A DNA stretch of 64,000 nucleotides, taken from positions 1-64,000 of the forward strand of contig JAFGKW010000006.1 of assembly GCA_016928355.1 (NCBI GenBank). Reading direction: 5' to 3'. How positions within the stretch are numbered: the stretch's first letter is position 1; each line of letters begins with the position of its first letter. The notes beneath the pieces were generated by a model that was given only the letters and a program-made list of their open reading frames with translations, had not been told where the DNA came from and searched no databases. The position numbers were made by a program, and so were the translations under genes. The DNA comes from Methanomicrobiaceae archaeon. GTDB taxonomy: Archaea; Halobacteriota; Methanomicrobia; Methanomicrobiales; Methanomicrobiaceae. Below, one piece after another: positions 18,267 through 28,978 of this stretch.

Positions 18267-19142
18267 ATGTATATAGGAATAGATCACGGGACAACGGCCA
18301 TCAGGTTTGCCTGCGAAACCGGACATTTCAAAATATCCCGGCAGGATGCAAGGGAATTTCAGTTCAGCGATCTCGGGAGGCTCTGCCCGGTTGATGAGAT
18401 TGACGGAATCTCCGTCTGCTACTCGATGGGTGACGGAATATCGAAGATTACTGCAATTGATAAGGTGGAGAACAGGGGAGTGATCTCCCGCAAAGGTGCC
18501 GGAGAGCATATCGGCGGCGGAACGAAGGTCTATGACGAGATTGCAGGGTCGGGCGTTCCTGCAATTGTAATCCCCGGTATCCACCGCGGTTCACCGACAG
18601 ACCCGAGATTCAAGGCATATTCTCACCAGACCAGCCCCGAGAAGATAGGCATCGCTTACCAGGTATTCCTCGATCACGGCGGGGATTTCGTTGTGGCCGA
18701 TGTGAGCTCGAATACTGTGACCATGCTTGTCACCGGCGGAAAGATTGTCGGTGCGTTCGACGCATGCATCTTCTCCCCCGGCACAAAACACGGGGCGCTC
18801 GATGTAGATGCAATACGAAAGATTGACGATGGCGAATGGTCCGCAAATGAGGCATTCCTCCATGCAGGTATCGGGGAGTCCCTCCCCGAGGATGTAAGAA
18901 AGAGTGCCCTTGCGATGTTCACCGCGATGGAGTGTGCCTCGATGAAGCTTTTGAACAGGGAGGCAAAGGTTGCTCTTGCGGGTACGATGGCGCCGGAGAT
19001 AGCACCTGAAGTAGAGGTCCTCCTCCGGGAGAAGGTCTTCGTCTATGACGAATGGTGCGCCTCGACCGGCCTCTGGAAGATTGCACGGGACGTCTTTGAA
19101 AAGAGGGAAGGCGTTCTGGGTCTGGGTTTGGATCTCTTTTAA
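18267..19142 (+). CDS. Probable methanogenesis marker protein 12 (ASKHA-fold ATPase-like)
   Basis: 291 residues beginning MYIGIDHGTTAIRFACETG, the phosphate-1 loop of the actin/hexokinase/Hsp70 fold; a second phosphate-like motif is FVVADVSSNTVTMLV. Length and N-terminus agree with my memory of the methanogen-specific marker 12 family, whose role is unknown; proposals centre on methyl-CoM reductase maturation or cofactor assembly. The start is the only ATG fitting the P-loop; an AGGAGAG run lies some 15 bases upstream. Divergent from the CPBP gene, otherwise alone. Confidence 0.7.
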   Translation: MYIGIDHGTTAIRFACETGHFKISRQDAREFQFSDLGRLCPVDEIDGISVCYSMGDGISKITAIDKVENRGVISRKGAGEHIGGGTKVYDEIAGSGVPAIVIPGIHRGSPTDPRFKAYSHQTSPEKIGIAYQVFLDHGGDFVVADVSSNTVTMLVTGGKIVGAFDACIFSPGTKHGALDVDAIRKIDDGEWSANEAFLHAGIGESLPEDVRKSALAMFTAMECASMKLLNREAKVALAGTMAPEIAPEVEVLLREKVFVYDEWCASTGLWKIARDVFEKREGVLGLGLDLF

Positions 19143-19255
19143 TATATATTTCCAATAGATTCCATATTTTATTTGCAGTATCTATTTATCCGACCCTGCA
19201 AACTTCAATCCTGTATGATTATATTAAAGACGGATTGCGTTTTTGAGGTGCTGTT

Positions 19256-21079
19256 ATGACGGAATATCTTCCTGAAGATGCAATTCTGAATGATTCTCTT
19301 AATAATACTATATCCACGGGTGATTCCGGCGGCGAAGAGGTGGCGAATATGGGCGGAATTGGACTTTCAGTTCTGTATGAAAATCCGGTTCCTATGATTA
19401 TATTTAATACCGGTGGATGGATTGTAGACTTCAATCGTTCCTTCTCCGAATTCTCCGGCTATGACGAAGAAAAACTTAGAAATATGGGGATTGGTGATAT
19501 CAGGGCCGTCAGCCGTGAAGGTGATGAATTTTCCGAGTGTCTGGAGACCGGACGCAGGGTTCGCTCATTTGAGGATATAGATCTTCCTTCGGGGAGGAAA
19601 TACGCAGATGTGAGGCTTACCCCGCTCAGGGACAGGAGCGGGAGTATAGAATCTGTTCTGGGTGTCTATATAGACAAATCGAAGATCGTCGCCCGGAACA
19701 AGTACATGTCGAAGTGTATCGCAAAGACCGTATCTAATCTCTCTCTTCTTGCAGAAGGTAATACTAATTTTGATACTGAAGTTCCCTCTCCCGGTGAGCA
19801 TACGGAAAAGATCAGTGAGGATTTCCTGAAGATAAACGAACAACTCGGGCTCGCAAAGGAAGCGATAGAATCAATGATCAGTGAGTCTGAACGCCTATCC
19901 GAGGCTGGAATAAACGGAAACCTCTATTACAGGGCTGATGTATCAAAGTTCAGGGGTAGTTTTGCAACTGTAATAAACGGGTTCAACGAGACTCTTGATG
20001 CGGTTGTCTACCCGGTCCGTGAGACGGTCAGGATCGTAAATGCATTTGCTAAGAAGGATTTCTCAAGGCGCTTTAGTGAAGAGATCATTGTGGGAGGGGA
20101 CTTTGCCGGTCTAAAGACAGCACTGAACGGGACCGGAATGGAAATCGGGGAATCTTTATCTGAGATTCGTGATTCTGTCCGCCATCTTGAGGAGTATGTC
20201 AGGGAAACATCCGGGAATGTTGGGCAGGTTGCCGGTGCAACCGAGAAGGTGGCGATTAAAAACCGTGAGTCTGCAGAAAACTCCGAAAAACAGCTTGAAG
20301 CAGTGGAAAATGTCGGGAGGGAGATCGAAGATCTATCTGCATCCGTGGAGGAGATTGCCTCTAATGCAACAGAGGTCCGGAATGTTGCAGAGAAGGTTAT
20401 TGAAACCGGGGATGAGGCCAGGAATCTCGGAAGTGAGGCCGATTCAAAGATGAATTCTGTCGAAAAGCTTTCGCTCGAGAGTGTTGAGAATATCAGCAGG
20501 TTAAATGATAGGATGGTGGAGATCAACGATATGGTGAAACTGATCTCCGAGATCTCGAGCCAGACAAACCTTCTTGCGCTAAATGCGGCAATAGAAGCCG
20601 CTCGTGCCGGTGAACACGGCAGGGGATTTGCGGTGGTCGCACAGGAGGTCAAGAATCTTGCAGGTGAATCGAAGGATGCCACATCGAGGATCGCACGTCT
20701 TATAGAGGATATAAAGGCCGAAAGCGACGTCACGACGAAGTCAATGCAGACATCCTACAAGGAGATATCGGAGGCGATTGTCAGCGTCGAGAAGACGATC
20801 GAGTCCCTGAATGGAATAGTGAATCTCGCCGGGGAGGCTTCTATGGGTGTAATTGAGATAGCAAAGGCTTCGGAAATGCAGGCCACCGCGACCGCCTCGG
20901 TCATGAGCTCGATGGAGGAGACGACCCGCATCAACAGGGAGAATATGGAGAGGATTATCCTGGTGGCCTCCCTCAGCGAAGATGTCTCCGCATCCATCGA
21001 GGAGATTGGACTGGGGGCTTCGGAGCTCTCGGAGATGGCGCTAAGCCTTAAGAATGTTTTGGAGGGTTATAAGTTCTAA
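19256..21079 (+). CDS. Cytoplasmic methyl-accepting chemotaxis protein with PAS sensor
   Basis: 607 residues without a membrane segment. Residues about 40-145 form a PAS domain ([20 protein letters not shown]...GYDEEKL). About 160-300 resemble tandem HAMP-like helices. The C-terminal half is a long MCP coiled coil whose hairpin tip is [20 protein letters not shown] plus [20 protein letters not shown]. It would sense an internal signal and control CheA. GAGGTG five bases upstream supports the ATG. No che or archaellum genes are in the window. Its stop abuts the stop of the convergent sensor kinase with no gap. Confidence 0.92.
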   Translation: MTEYLPEDAILNDSLNNTISTGDSGGEEVANMGGIGLSVLYENPVPMIIFNTGGWIVDFNRSFSEFSGYDEEKLRNMGIGDIRAVSREGDEFSECLETGRRVRSFEDIDLPSGRKYADVRLTPLRDRSGSIESVLGVYIDKSKIVARNKYMSKCIAKTVSNLSLLAEGNTNFDTEVPSPGEHTEKISEDFLKINEQLGLAKEAIESMISESERLSEAGINGNLYYRADVSKFRGSFATVINGFNETLDAVVYPVRETVRIVNAFAKKDFSRRFSEEIIVGGDFAGLKTALNGTGMEIGESLSEIRDSVRHLEEYVRETSGNVGQVAGATEKVAIKNRESAENSEKQLEAVENVGREIEDLSASVEEIASNATEVRNVAEKVIETGDEARNLGSEADSKMNSVEKLSLESVENISRLNDRMVEINDMVKLISEISSQTNLLALNAAIEAARAGEHGRGFAVVAQEVKNLAGESKDATSRIARLIEDIKAESDVTTKSMQTSYKEISEAIVSVEKTIESLNGIVNLAGEASMGVIEIAKASEMQATATASVMSSMEETTRINRENMERIILVASLSEDVSASIEEIGLGASELSEMALSLKNVLEGYKF

Positions 21080-22813
21080 TCACTCCCCCGGAATCTCAAA
21101 GGAGTACCACGTTCCCGTATCTGTATTCACCGTCATCGTCCCCTTGAGCTGGTCCTCGACAAGCCTCTTTACAAGCTTCAGTCCAAGTGACCCCGGCCTT
21201 CTCCGGTCATAGTCGTCCGGAAGGCCAATCCCGTCGTCCCAGACATCAAGAATAAGCCTGCCCCTATCTTCCCTGAATTTTATCCCGATTTTGCCCGTTT
21301 CCCGCCCTTCAAAGGCGTATTTCAGTGAATTCGAGACGATCTCGTTTATTATCAGGCTTAACGGGATTACGATATCGATTGGGAGGCTCCGTTTCTCGAT
21401 GTATAGATCCAGTTCGACTTTACATTTCTCGGGACATGAGAGGGACTGCATTATATTCACCGCAAGTGTCGAGAAATGCTCCTTAGAGTTTATGAATGAG
21501 AGATCCTCGGATCTGTATAGAGTATCATGCACCGACGAGAGTGTTCGTATCCTGTTCTCGCACATCAGGAGCGCCTGCTTTGCGGATTCGTCATCGATAT
21601 TCCTCGACTGAAGCTGTATTATTCCAGAAATTATCTGGAGATTGTTCTTGACCCTGTGGTGCACCTCATGAAGGAGGACGGTCTTTTCATTGAGAGCCCC
21701 CACTATACGGTCAATCATGTTCGTGATGCTTTTCTCGAGTTGTGCGAACTCCTTTACGCCCGACGAACGGATTTCGTGATTGAAATCTCCTCCTGCGATG
21801 GCATCGACATCTTCGACAATCTCTCCCACCGGCTTTGTGATGGCCTTAGTCATAAGAATTAGCAAAATAAAGAAGAGGGCTACAAATATCATGTAGACTC
21901 CAAGCTGGAAGCATATTACAGAGTTGATCTGGTCTTCAAGCATTTTTTCATCGTAAGTGAACGCAACTGCGAGGCTCATATCCGCCCCTTTTTCAGGATT
22001 TGAGAGGTCAACATACCGTATAACCGTCGCCTCTCCGGTATCTTTGTCCCTGATGATATAGTCGGTCTTCTTATCGATGACTTCTCTTTTGACAAGCTCC
22101 TTCATCTCAGGATCTGACACTTTGTTGTTCCCGATGATGTTTCCGAGAATTTCGTAGAGATGCACGGATTTCAGGTATGGATTTAAGGGTTGCAGCTCCT
22201 CGACGGTATTTCCGTACTTGAGCAGAAACCTCGCATCCTCTTTTGTTAAGGAATATGAAAGCTCGAGCAGGTATTTGTGATCCGGCGTCGGGTAGTAGGC
22301 ATATTTCTGGATATTTTCAACATCCCGGATCCCCTTTGAAACCCTGTCTCCCACATATGCGTCCCCTTCGCGGGTTTCGTTCAGGAATTTTGTAAAGGCA
22401 CCTGAATTGGAGAAGTCCAGCCCCCGGTCGAGCTCCTTTGTGGTATAGGCGACCACGTTATTCTGATCGATTATATAGAGATCATACCTTTCACCTATAG
22501 TCTCTTTTAGCGATTCGAGATCCATTTCAGCCGGATCGCCTCCCGATTCTTCATAGGCCTCCAGAAATATTGCAAATGCTCTCTTCATCTCTTCGTCGAG
22601 GCTCATATCGTATATCCTCAGGCCCTGGTCTACGGTCTCGACTGCATTTATTATACTCTGTTCCGTATTCTCCTGTAAAAAAACGTAGTTTGTCCTGTAA
22701 TCGTTGGAAACATCTATTGTACTCAGATAAAAAAGCCCTGAAATCAGGGGAACAGTTATGATTACGATAAAGATCAGCAGGTGATAATAGAATGAATAAT
22801 GCTTTCTTGCTAT
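21080..22813 (-). CDS. Membrane sensor histidine kinase (HisKA_2 type); start codon apparently lost
   Basis: From the first ATG (22606) the frame gives 508 residues: extracytoplasmic sensor, membrane helix, HAMP, HisKA_2 dimerisation helix HEVHHRVKNNLQIISG with the phosphorylated His, and HATPase (NEIVSNSLKYAFEG, DDGIGLP). The frame stays open upstream to a stop at 22838-22840 and encodes an N-terminal membrane helix (SFYYHLLIFIVIITVPLISG) matching that of the paralog at 22900-24804. No ATG, GTG or TTG exists there; GGGGGCGAT lies a few bases before an ATA at 22813. Either a non-standard start is used or the true start mutated and a shortened protein is made from 22606. Confidence 0.75.
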   Translation of the reverse strand: MARKHYSFYYHLLIFIVIITVPLISGLFYLSTIDVSNDYRTNYVFLQENTEQSIINAVETVDQGLRIYDMSLDEEMKRAFAIFLEAYEESGGDPAEMDLESLKETIGERYDLYIIDQNNVVAYTTKELDRGLDFSNSGAFTKFLNETREGDAYVGDRVSKGIRDVENIQKYAYYPTPDHKYLLELSYSLTKEDARFLLKYGNTVEELQPLNPYLKSVHLYEILGNIIGNNKVSDPEMKELVKREVIDKKTDYIIRDKDTGEATVIRYVDLSNPEKGADMSLAVAFTYDEKMLEDQINSVICFQLGVYMIFVALFFILLILMTKAITKPVGEIVEDVDAIAGGDFNHEIRSSGVKEFAQLEKSITNMIDRIVGALNEKTVLLHEVHHRVKNNLQIISGIIQLQSRNIDDESAKQALLMCENRIRTLSSVHDTLYRSEDLSFINSKEHFSTLAVNIMQSLSCPEKCKVELDLYIEKRSLPIDIVIPLSLIINEIVSNSLKYAFEGRETGKIGIKFREDRGRLILDVWDDGIGLPDDYDRRRPGSLGLKLVKRLVEDQLKGTMTVNTDTGTWYSFEIPGE

Positions 22814-22899
22814 CTGATCGCCCCCGTTCAGTTTAAGTCAATTAGTTTGAAAGCAGTTACTGGTATAAAGCTTTTTTTATTTACATCTACTTCTCCTGA

Positions 22900-24804
22900 T
22901 TATGCCTTTTTAAGGGTGATGCAGATCATCAGACCCTTCTCCGGGTGGCCTTCGACCGCATCAAGAGCCTCGACACTACCCCCGTACCGGTCGACTACAA
23001 GGGTCTTTACGATATAGAGCCCGAGACCGTTTCCGCTTGTATTTCTTCCGGAGATGTTCTTCACACTCCTGTTGAAGCATTCATCCTTCATCTCATCACT
23101 GATTCCCGGCCCGTTATCGGTTATGCATACCCTGACATTTCCGTCCGATTCAGTGACAGATATCCTTACTTCACACTCTGGTCCGGCGTGTCTGTAGCAG
23201 TTCCCGATTATATTTATGAAAACCTCTTCCAGGAGGGGATCTGCAATTACATTCAGGCCGGTTCCCTCATAATAAGCCTTTACTGGGAATAGCAATGTTG
23301 AATGCCTGAGGATTTCATCGAGGTCAACCAGGTGGAGTTTTACCGAATCGGTGTTCTTCATCGTCCTGACAATGGATATGTTCTTGATGGTCCCGGCGTT
23401 CTGCCGGACTGCAATGATGACCTTATTTATCAGATCTTTATCATCTTCTCCCGCCGTATCTGCCAGAATCTCGGCATAACCGAGTGCGGCCATATTTGAA
23501 TTGTTTATATCATGCGTGATTACGTCAAGATAGAAGTTGGCCTCTTCTGTCTTCTCCTGTGCTTCTTTTGTCCTGGAGGCTACTTTCTCCTCAAGCTCCT
23601 CATTATGTTTTTTTATGAGCTCCTCGGATTCCTGAACCCTGTTTATGGTATCCCTGAGGCGTCCGACCATGTTGGAGATGCTTTTCTCAAGCTGTATAAA
23701 TTCCCTGCCAACCTTCCCTACGCGGATCTTATGTTCAAGATTGCCTGCTGCAATCGCATCGACATCCTCTACAAGGTTCTTTACAGGTCTTGAAACTCCG
23801 ATGCAGAAGAGGGCGAGGATCACTATAAGAAGCACTGACAGCCCTATGGTTGTAAGGGTCTTCATGTACCAGGCAGACATTATATTTTCATCGAGCATAG
23901 CCGTCGAGTACGTGAAGGCTATTGCAAGGCTCGTATCTGATGCTATACCATCTTCATTAAGGTTGACAAATCTGTAATCTGTAAGTGTTCCGTTTACAGA
24001 ATCCTCAACAATCACGTCCTGCTTTGCCCTGATGATATCCTTTATTATGAACTCTCTCAGTTCCGTGTCCGGATCTTCCGGGTTCCCGATGGTGTAGCCG
24101 AATATGTCATACAGCTTCACTGACGTGAGGTAGGGATTCATTCCTTTCAGCTCTTCAACCGTTCTTCCGTATTTAAGGATCTCACGGGTGCTGTTTTCAC
24201 CGATATCATATGAAAGTTCAAGGATGTATTTATGGTCCGGAGAGGGGTAGTATGCGTATTTTCGTATGGTATTAACCTCTCTTATGCCTTTTACCACCCT
24301 GTCACCCGAATAGGAATCACCTTTGCGGACATCGTCAAGATATCCGGAAAATTCTTTGAGGTAGGAGAAGTCGAGACCGAGATCGATATCCACCGTAGAA
24401 TAAATCACCGTGTGGTTTTTGTCTATTATATATAGATTGTATCTTTCCCCGAGTTCTTCTTTGAGTTCTTCGAGTTCAATATCTGATGGGTCGCCGCCGG
24501 ACTCATTATAGGCCCTGAGGAATGGTTTAAATCCCCTTTTCATCTCGTTGTCGAGCCCTTCGTCATAAATTTTCAGGCCTTTGTCGACAACCGTGATTGT
24601 CCCAATTATACTCTGTTCCGTATTGGTCCTGAGTATCTCAAAGTTATAGTGGTATTCGTTAGAGATGTTTGCGTAATTGTCATACATGACGCCGGCCATT
24701 ATCGGGGCTACTATCAGTATGGATATTATCAGCAGGTATTGCAGAAATGAGAAATTTTCAGGAAACCTTTTTTTTAGAGACATTAGCGCCCGCCCTTGTA
24801 ACAT
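22900..24804 (-). CDS. Membrane sensor histidine kinase
   Basis: 634 residues: N-terminal membrane helix (FLQYLLIISILIVAPIMAG), extracytoplasmic Cache-like sensor about 45-320, second helix (LTTIGLSVLLIVILALF), HAMP (SRPVKNLVEDVDAIAAGN), a coiled coil about 390-425, an H-box like FYLDVITHDINNSN, and HATPase with DNGPGI and GNGLGLYIVK. Sensor region closely resembles the downstream kinase, so the pair arose by duplication with different kinase cores. MSLKKRF at 24783 is an alternative start. No response regulator adjoins, so the partner is unlinked. Confidence 0.9.
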   Translation of the reverse strand: MLQGRALMSLKKRFPENFSFLQYLLIISILIVAPIMAGVMYDNYANISNEYHYNFEILRTNTEQSIIGTITVVDKGLKIYDEGLDNEMKRGFKPFLRAYNESGGDPSDIELEELKEELGERYNLYIIDKNHTVIYSTVDIDLGLDFSYLKEFSGYLDDVRKGDSYSGDRVVKGIREVNTIRKYAYYPSPDHKYILELSYDIGENSTREILKYGRTVEELKGMNPYLTSVKLYDIFGYTIGNPEDPDTELREFIIKDIIRAKQDVIVEDSVNGTLTDYRFVNLNEDGIASDTSLAIAFTYSTAMLDENIMSAWYMKTLTTIGLSVLLIVILALFCIGVSRPVKNLVEDVDAIAAGNLEHKIRVGKVGREFIQLEKSISNMVGRLRDTINRVQESEELIKKHNEELEEKVASRTKEAQEKTEEANFYLDVITHDINNSNMAALGYAEILADTAGEDDKDLINKVIIAVRQNAGTIKNISIVRTMKNTDSVKLHLVDLDEILRHSTLLFPVKAYYEGTGLNVIADPLLEEVFINIIGNCYRHAGPECEVRISVTESDGNVRVCITDNGPGISDEMKDECFNRSVKNISGRNTSGNGLGLYIVKTLVVDRYGGSVEALDAVEGHPEKGLMICITLKKA

Positions 24805-24828
24805 ACTATACTAATTTGCAGATAGTAT
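24803..24828. promoter_or_regulatory. Inverted repeat ATACTAT-N12-ATAGTAT
   Basis: Seven-base arms at 24803-24809 and 24822-24828 overlap the upstream ATG of the sensor kinase and lie just before its second ATG. AT-rich, could be promoter element or operator; nothing links it to a named regulator. Confidence 0.3.
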
Positions 24829-24959
24829 AAGGGTTGTGTTTTTTATTTGATTATTTTAAAGGGCATTTAGTTTTGTTTTCAGCAAAAAAGGCTCAAAAAA
24901 CAGTTTATTAAGGAAGTTAACTACTAAAAAAGAATCTTGTGGGGTTTATATTGGGGGTT

Positions 24960-26618
24960 TTACATCATGGGCATGCCGCCCATTCCACCCATGCCGCCGC
25001 CCATTGCAGCCATCTCTTCAGGGCTTGGGGCACCGCCGCCGCCCATCTTGGATGCTGCGATGACGTCGTCGATTCTGAGGATCATTATTGCAGCCTCTGC
25101 TGCGGATGCGATTGCCTGGGTCTTTACACGCAGTGGCTCGACTACGCCTGCTTCAAGCATATCCTCTGCCTTTGCATCGAATACATTGAGACCTGCGGTC
25201 TTCTTTCCGTTCTCGTGCTCTGAGCGGAGTTCGACAAGCATGTCTATCGGGTCGAGACCTGCGTTCTCGGCAAGTGTCCTCGGGATTATCTCAAGAGCGG
25301 CTGCGAATGCCTCGATTGCAAGCTGTGAGCGTCCTTCCTGTGATGCTGCATATTCACGGAGCCTGAGCGAGAGTTCGACTTCAGGTGATCCGCCACCTGC
25401 AACAAACTTCTTGTCCTCTACTGCAACTCCGACTACGCGGAGAGCGTCTTCGAGTGCACGGTCAAGCTCGTCTACAACGTGCTCTGTACCGCCGCGGACA
25501 ATGAGTGTGCATGCCTTCGGGTTGTCGCATCCTGTAACGAAGATCATCTCCTCGCCGCCGACCTTCTTCTCCTCAACAAGGCCTGCTTTTCCGAGTTCTG
25601 CTGCATCGATCGCATCGATTGATGAGATGACGGTTGCGCCTGTTGCGCGTGAGAGTTTTGTTAAGTCCGACTTCTTCACACGGCGTACTGCAAGGATTCC
25701 TGCCTTTGCAAGGTAGTGCTGTGCGATGTCGTCAATTCCTTTCTGACAGACGAGAACGTTTGCGCCTGATGCGACGATCTTCTCAACGATCGTCTTGATC
25801 ATCTTCTCTTCCTCGTCGAGGAACATCTGGAGCTGGTCCGGTGATGTGATGGAGATCTCAGCATCGACTTCGGTCTTCTTGAACTCGACAGGTGCATTCA
25901 GTAAAAGGATCTTTGCGCCTTCGACCTTCTTCGGCATGCCGGGGTGGACACGCTCCTTGTCGATTACGACTCCCTCGATGATCTCTGAGCCCTCAATTGT
26001 GCCGCCGACCTTCTTCTCGATCTTTATGAAGTCGGTGTCGACTGTTCCGTCCTCGTCGGCAATCATCGTGATTGCCTTGACAACGAGCTCTGTGAGCTTC
26101 TCCTTTGCGGCTTCGGCTCCCTTTCCTGTCATTGCAGTGTCTGCAATCTTTGTGAGCATTGCAATGTCTGTGGGCTTGACTTCGATTGCAATCTCTTTGA
26201 GAAGTTCCTGCGCCTTGTCTGCAGCAAGCCTGTAACCATGTGCGATTACTGTGGGGTGGACGTCCTGTTCGAGGAGATCCTCTGCACGCTTAAGCAGTTC
26301 GCCTGCGACCACGACGGCGGTTGTTGTTCCGTCTCCGACCTCGTCGTCCTGGGTCTTTGCGACCTCTACCATCATCTTTGCGGCCGGGTGCTCGATATCC
26401 ATCTCCTTTAGGATGGTAACACCGTCGTTTGTGATTACAACGTCACCGATGGTGTCGACGAGCATCTTGTCCATGCCCTTTGGTCCGAGTGTTGTTCTTA
26501 CTGCACTTGCTACTGCTTTTGCAGCTGCGATGTTTCCGCTCTGGGCATCGCGTCCGCGTGTACGCTGACTTCCTTCTTTAAGGATAAAGATAGGCTGTCC
26601 TCCAAGATTTGCTACCAT
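24960..26618 (-). CDS. thsA: Thermosome subunit (group II chaperonin)
   Basis: 552 residues, full-length group II chaperonin forming the two-ring ATP-dependent folding chamber. Visible: N-terminal [13 protein letters not shown], the ATP-binding [15 protein letters not shown], a later [18 protein letters not shown] and a C-terminal Gly-Met-rich tail ([13 protein letters not shown]) that projects into the cavity. GGAG about eight bases upstream of the ATG and a TTTATATAG TATA box near 26665 mark the promoter. Which of the usual two to three thermosome paralogs this is cannot be said. Confidence 0.97.
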   Translation of the reverse strand: MVANLGGQPIFILKEGSQRTRGRDAQSGNIAAAKAVASAVRTTLGPKGMDKMLVDTIGDVVITNDGVTILKEMDIEHPAAKMMVEVAKTQDDEVGDGTTTAVVVAGELLKRAEDLLEQDVHPTVIAHGYRLAADKAQELLKEIAIEVKPTDIAMLTKIADTAMTGKGAEAAKEKLTELVVKAITMIADEDGTVDTDFIKIEKKVGGTIEGSEIIEGVVIDKERVHPGMPKKVEGAKILLLNAPVEFKKTEVDAEISITSPDQLQMFLDEEEKMIKTIVEKIVASGANVLVCQKGIDDIAQHYLAKAGILAVRRVKKSDLTKLSRATGATVISSIDAIDAAELGKAGLVEEKKVGGEEMIFVTGCDNPKACTLIVRGGTEHVVDELDRALEDALRVVGVAVEDKKFVAGGGSPEVELSLRLREYAASQEGRSQLAIEAFAAALEIIPRTLAENAGLDPIDMLVELRSEHENGKKTAGLNVFDAKAEDMLEAGVVEPLRVKTQAIASAAEAAIMILRIDDVIAASKMGGGGAPSPEEMAAMGGGMGGMGGMPMM

Positions 26619-26674
26619 ATTACTATACTCCTATATTATGTCTTAAAAATGTGGTTAGTGGTTCTATATAAATA

Positions 26675-27595
26675 TTATTGTTCTTCGATCAGCTCGATAA
26701 ACTCCGATCCCCTTGTGAGATCCGAAAGTACATCTTCACCGATGATAAGTGTTTTTCCGATACGTTTTTTCTTTTTGTAGTCGGTAAGAATGCATACCGC
26801 CCCTGATTCGGTTATTTCGGAAATATTGCCGATTAGCCCTGCATGTCTGATGGTCCTGCTGGTGGTACCGTATCCGGTGAGGATTGTCTTCTCCTCGAAG
26901 ACCGCGAGCGCATTGAAGGGCGCCCTGCACATAGTGTGAGACTCGATGCCAATCCTCCTGAAATCCGGCGGGGAGTTGTCTTCAGGTTCCTTTGAATCGG
27001 GCCTGGTCTTCAAATCGGAGGCTTTTTTTAGGATATCTATCGCCTCGACGATTGCGGCGTCGAAGAGCTCTTCGAGCCTGATTGCAATATCTAGTGTCGT
27101 ACTCATCCCGCTCTCGTACTTTGAAATTGTCCTCCTTGAGACTCCGAGAGCCGATGCGAGGTCACCGAGAGAGAGGTTTCTCCGTTCCCGGAGCTCCCTG
27201 AGTTTTCCGCCATTGATGTTGACATAGAGTCCGCCCGGTTGTGCGAATACGAGAGGGGGAACGTCATCGACCAGAAAGTCATATAGGGTCTTTGAGTTTG
27301 TCGCGATGATCCCGTGGCGGATGTAAACGGCACCTCTCTCGAGCTCTGATTCGCGTGCCTTGTCCCCGACAATGAAGGGTGTCGCATCAAGGTGCTGTGC
27401 AATAAGCGCCAGATCGTGCGCACTCTCCTCACCGACGCTGTCGATGTGGGGTACGACTTTGATGACAAGCAGTTTGGCGTCTTTGCGTGCAATTATATCG
27501 AAGCTCCTGGGTCTGATTCCGCATCGCTCTGATACCTGATAACCTGCCATTATCAGCACGCTGATTACAGTCTGCACAATTCTTTCCTGGGACAT
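26675..27595 (-). CDS. Archaeal HTH-type transcriptional regulator (Cro/CI-like HTH)
   Basis: 306 residues. The N-terminal 110 residues are an alpha/beta domain resembling the nuclease-like fold often found in this conserved euryarchaeal family; residues about 130-185 are a Cro/CI HTH (LGDLASALGVSRRTISKYES); the C-terminal part is uncharacterised. Conserved across methanogens as a putative HTH regulator; target unknown. Sits 56 bases upstream of the thermosome gene in the same direction, but the thermosome has its own TATA box. Confidence 0.85.
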   Translation of the reverse strand: MSQERIVQTVISVLIMAGYQVSERCGIRPRSFDIIARKDAKLLVIKVVPHIDSVGEESAHDLALIAQHLDATPFIVGDKARESELERGAVYIRHGIIATNSKTLYDFLVDDVPPLVFAQPGGLYVNINGGKLRELRERRNLSLGDLASALGVSRRTISKYESGMSTTLDIAIRLEELFDAAIVEAIDILKKASDLKTRPDSKEPEDNSPPDFRRIGIESHTMCRAPFNALAVFEEKTILTGYGTTSRTIRHAGLIGNISEITESGAVCILTDYKKKKRIGKTLIIGEDVLSDLTRGSEFIELIEEQ

Positions 27596-27720
27596 GGCAC
27601 CTATCCAGTTATAATTAATCTTCTTATGTTAAAGTGATCTATATTAAACCTGTACCTTTTCTAATTTATAGAAAAAGAACTTTGGATGGTGACACGGCCG
27701 GCCGGATCCGGCCTGATCTG

Positions 27721-28941
27721 ATGCTTATTGGAATAGATGATACCGACTCCCATGAAGGAATGTGCACGACATATCTCGGGGCTCTCCTCGCGGCGAGGCT
27801 CCGTGACGCGGGCTTTTTAGTCACATCTATGACTCTTGCCAGGCTCAATCCCAATGCAAGATACAAGACGAGGGGAAATGCGGCGGTATGTATCGAAACC
27901 GATGCGGGCGAGAAGGGATTTGAGATCGCCTGCGGCCTTGTCGGCGAACTTGCGGATCTTTCCTGCGATAATACTAACCCTGGTGTCGCGATGTCTGAAT
28001 CTCCCCTTCCATCATGGTTCTACAAAAAGGCTGTCACCGGTTTTCTCACAATCGAAGAGGCGTTTGTATTTCTCGACGAAAACGGCGCCGTGTACCGGGG
28101 GTGGAAGAATAAAAGAGGCCTTATTGGAGCAGCCGCTGCACTCTCTGCATCATTCGGGGATACGACATACGAGCTCCTCGCCTACCGGCACCACGAAGAT
28201 AAGGGCGAAAGGGATGTTGACCGCGAAAGCATCTTTTTAGCCGAAAAGATGACGTATCCCCATACCTGGGACTCGGTCGATCCTGAAAACCGTGTCGTCG
28301 TCTGCGTCCCGCACACCCCTGATCCCGTAATCTATGGTATCAGGGGAGAATCCCCTGAGTGGGTTGAGAAGGCCGCATCATACATCATATCCGAAGAGCC
28401 GTTTATAACAGCGCTCTACAGGACGAATCAGGGAACCGATGCACACCTGATCGATGCAAGGATCGGCGATATGAAGGAAGATCGTTCCTACCGGACGAAA
28501 GGGATCGTCTCTTCCAATCCCGCAACCGGCGAAGGCGGACATGTCTCATTCAACCTATTGGACGAACAGGGTGCATCTGTTCGCTGTATGGCCTACGAAC
28601 CGGTCAAGGGATTCAGGGACATCGTCAGGGCCCTCATACCCGGTGACATTGTCACAGTCTGCGGGAGCTTTAAGGGGGGAAGCATCAACCTCGAAAAGAT
28701 TGAGGTGGTCTCTCTTGCAGAAAAGACGGAGGTGCACCCGCCGGTCTGCACCTGCGGAAAAAGGATGACCAGTGCAGGCAGCGGCAAGGGCTACAAGTGC
28801 AGGAGATGCGGCGAAAAGTCCGGAGAACACGGGATTATCCTTGTGGAGAGGACGATATCCACCGGCCGCTATGAGGTTCCGCCGGTTGCCCGGAGGCATC
28901 TCTCAAAGCCGCTTGTCAGGGATGGCCTTTTTGATTCCTGA
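27721..28941 (+). CDS. tiaS: tRNA(Ile2) 2-agmatinylcytidine synthetase
   Basis: Attaches agmatine to C34 of tRNA-Ile2 so that it reads AUA rather than AUG; essential in archaea. From the ATG at 27721 the protein is 406 residues and opens MLIGIDDTDSHEGMCTTYLG, the conserved N-terminal kinase-like motif of TiaS. An OB-fold (VRCMAYEPVKGFRDIVRALI) and a C-terminal zinc ribbon (CTCGKRM...CRRCGEK) complete the family layout. A longer frame starting at 27634 adds 29 residues without family similarity and is rejected. Confidence 0.93.
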   Translation: MLIGIDDTDSHEGMCTTYLGALLAARLRDAGFLVTSMTLARLNPNARYKTRGNAAVCIETDAGEKGFEIACGLVGELADLSCDNTNPGVAMSESPLPSWFYKKAVTGFLTIEEAFVFLDENGAVYRGWKNKRGLIGAAAALSASFGDTTYELLAYRHHEDKGERDVDRESIFLAEKMTYPHTWDSVDPENRVVVCVPHTPDPVIYGIRGESPEWVEKAASYIISEEPFITALYRTNQGTDAHLIDARIGDMKEDRSYRTKGIVSSNPATGEGGHVSFNLLDEQGASVRCMAYEPVKGFRDIVRALIPGDIVTVCGSFKGGSINLEKIEVVSLAEKTEVHPPVCTCGKRMTSAGSGKGYKCRRCGEKSGEHGIILVERTISTGRYEVPPVARRHLSKPLVRDGLFDS

Positions 28942-28978
28942 GACTGAAACCTTTTAGTAATAATCCCGGAGACCTTCG

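Noticed and set aside
20008-20733. 241-codon frame antisense to the chemoreceptor
   Set aside because: Low-complexity Ser/Phe/Thr shadow of the coiled-coil region.
24937-25716. 259-codon frame antisense to the thermosome gene
   Set aside because: Ser/Ala/Thr-rich shadow of a highly biased coding strand; the thermosome on the other strand is certain.
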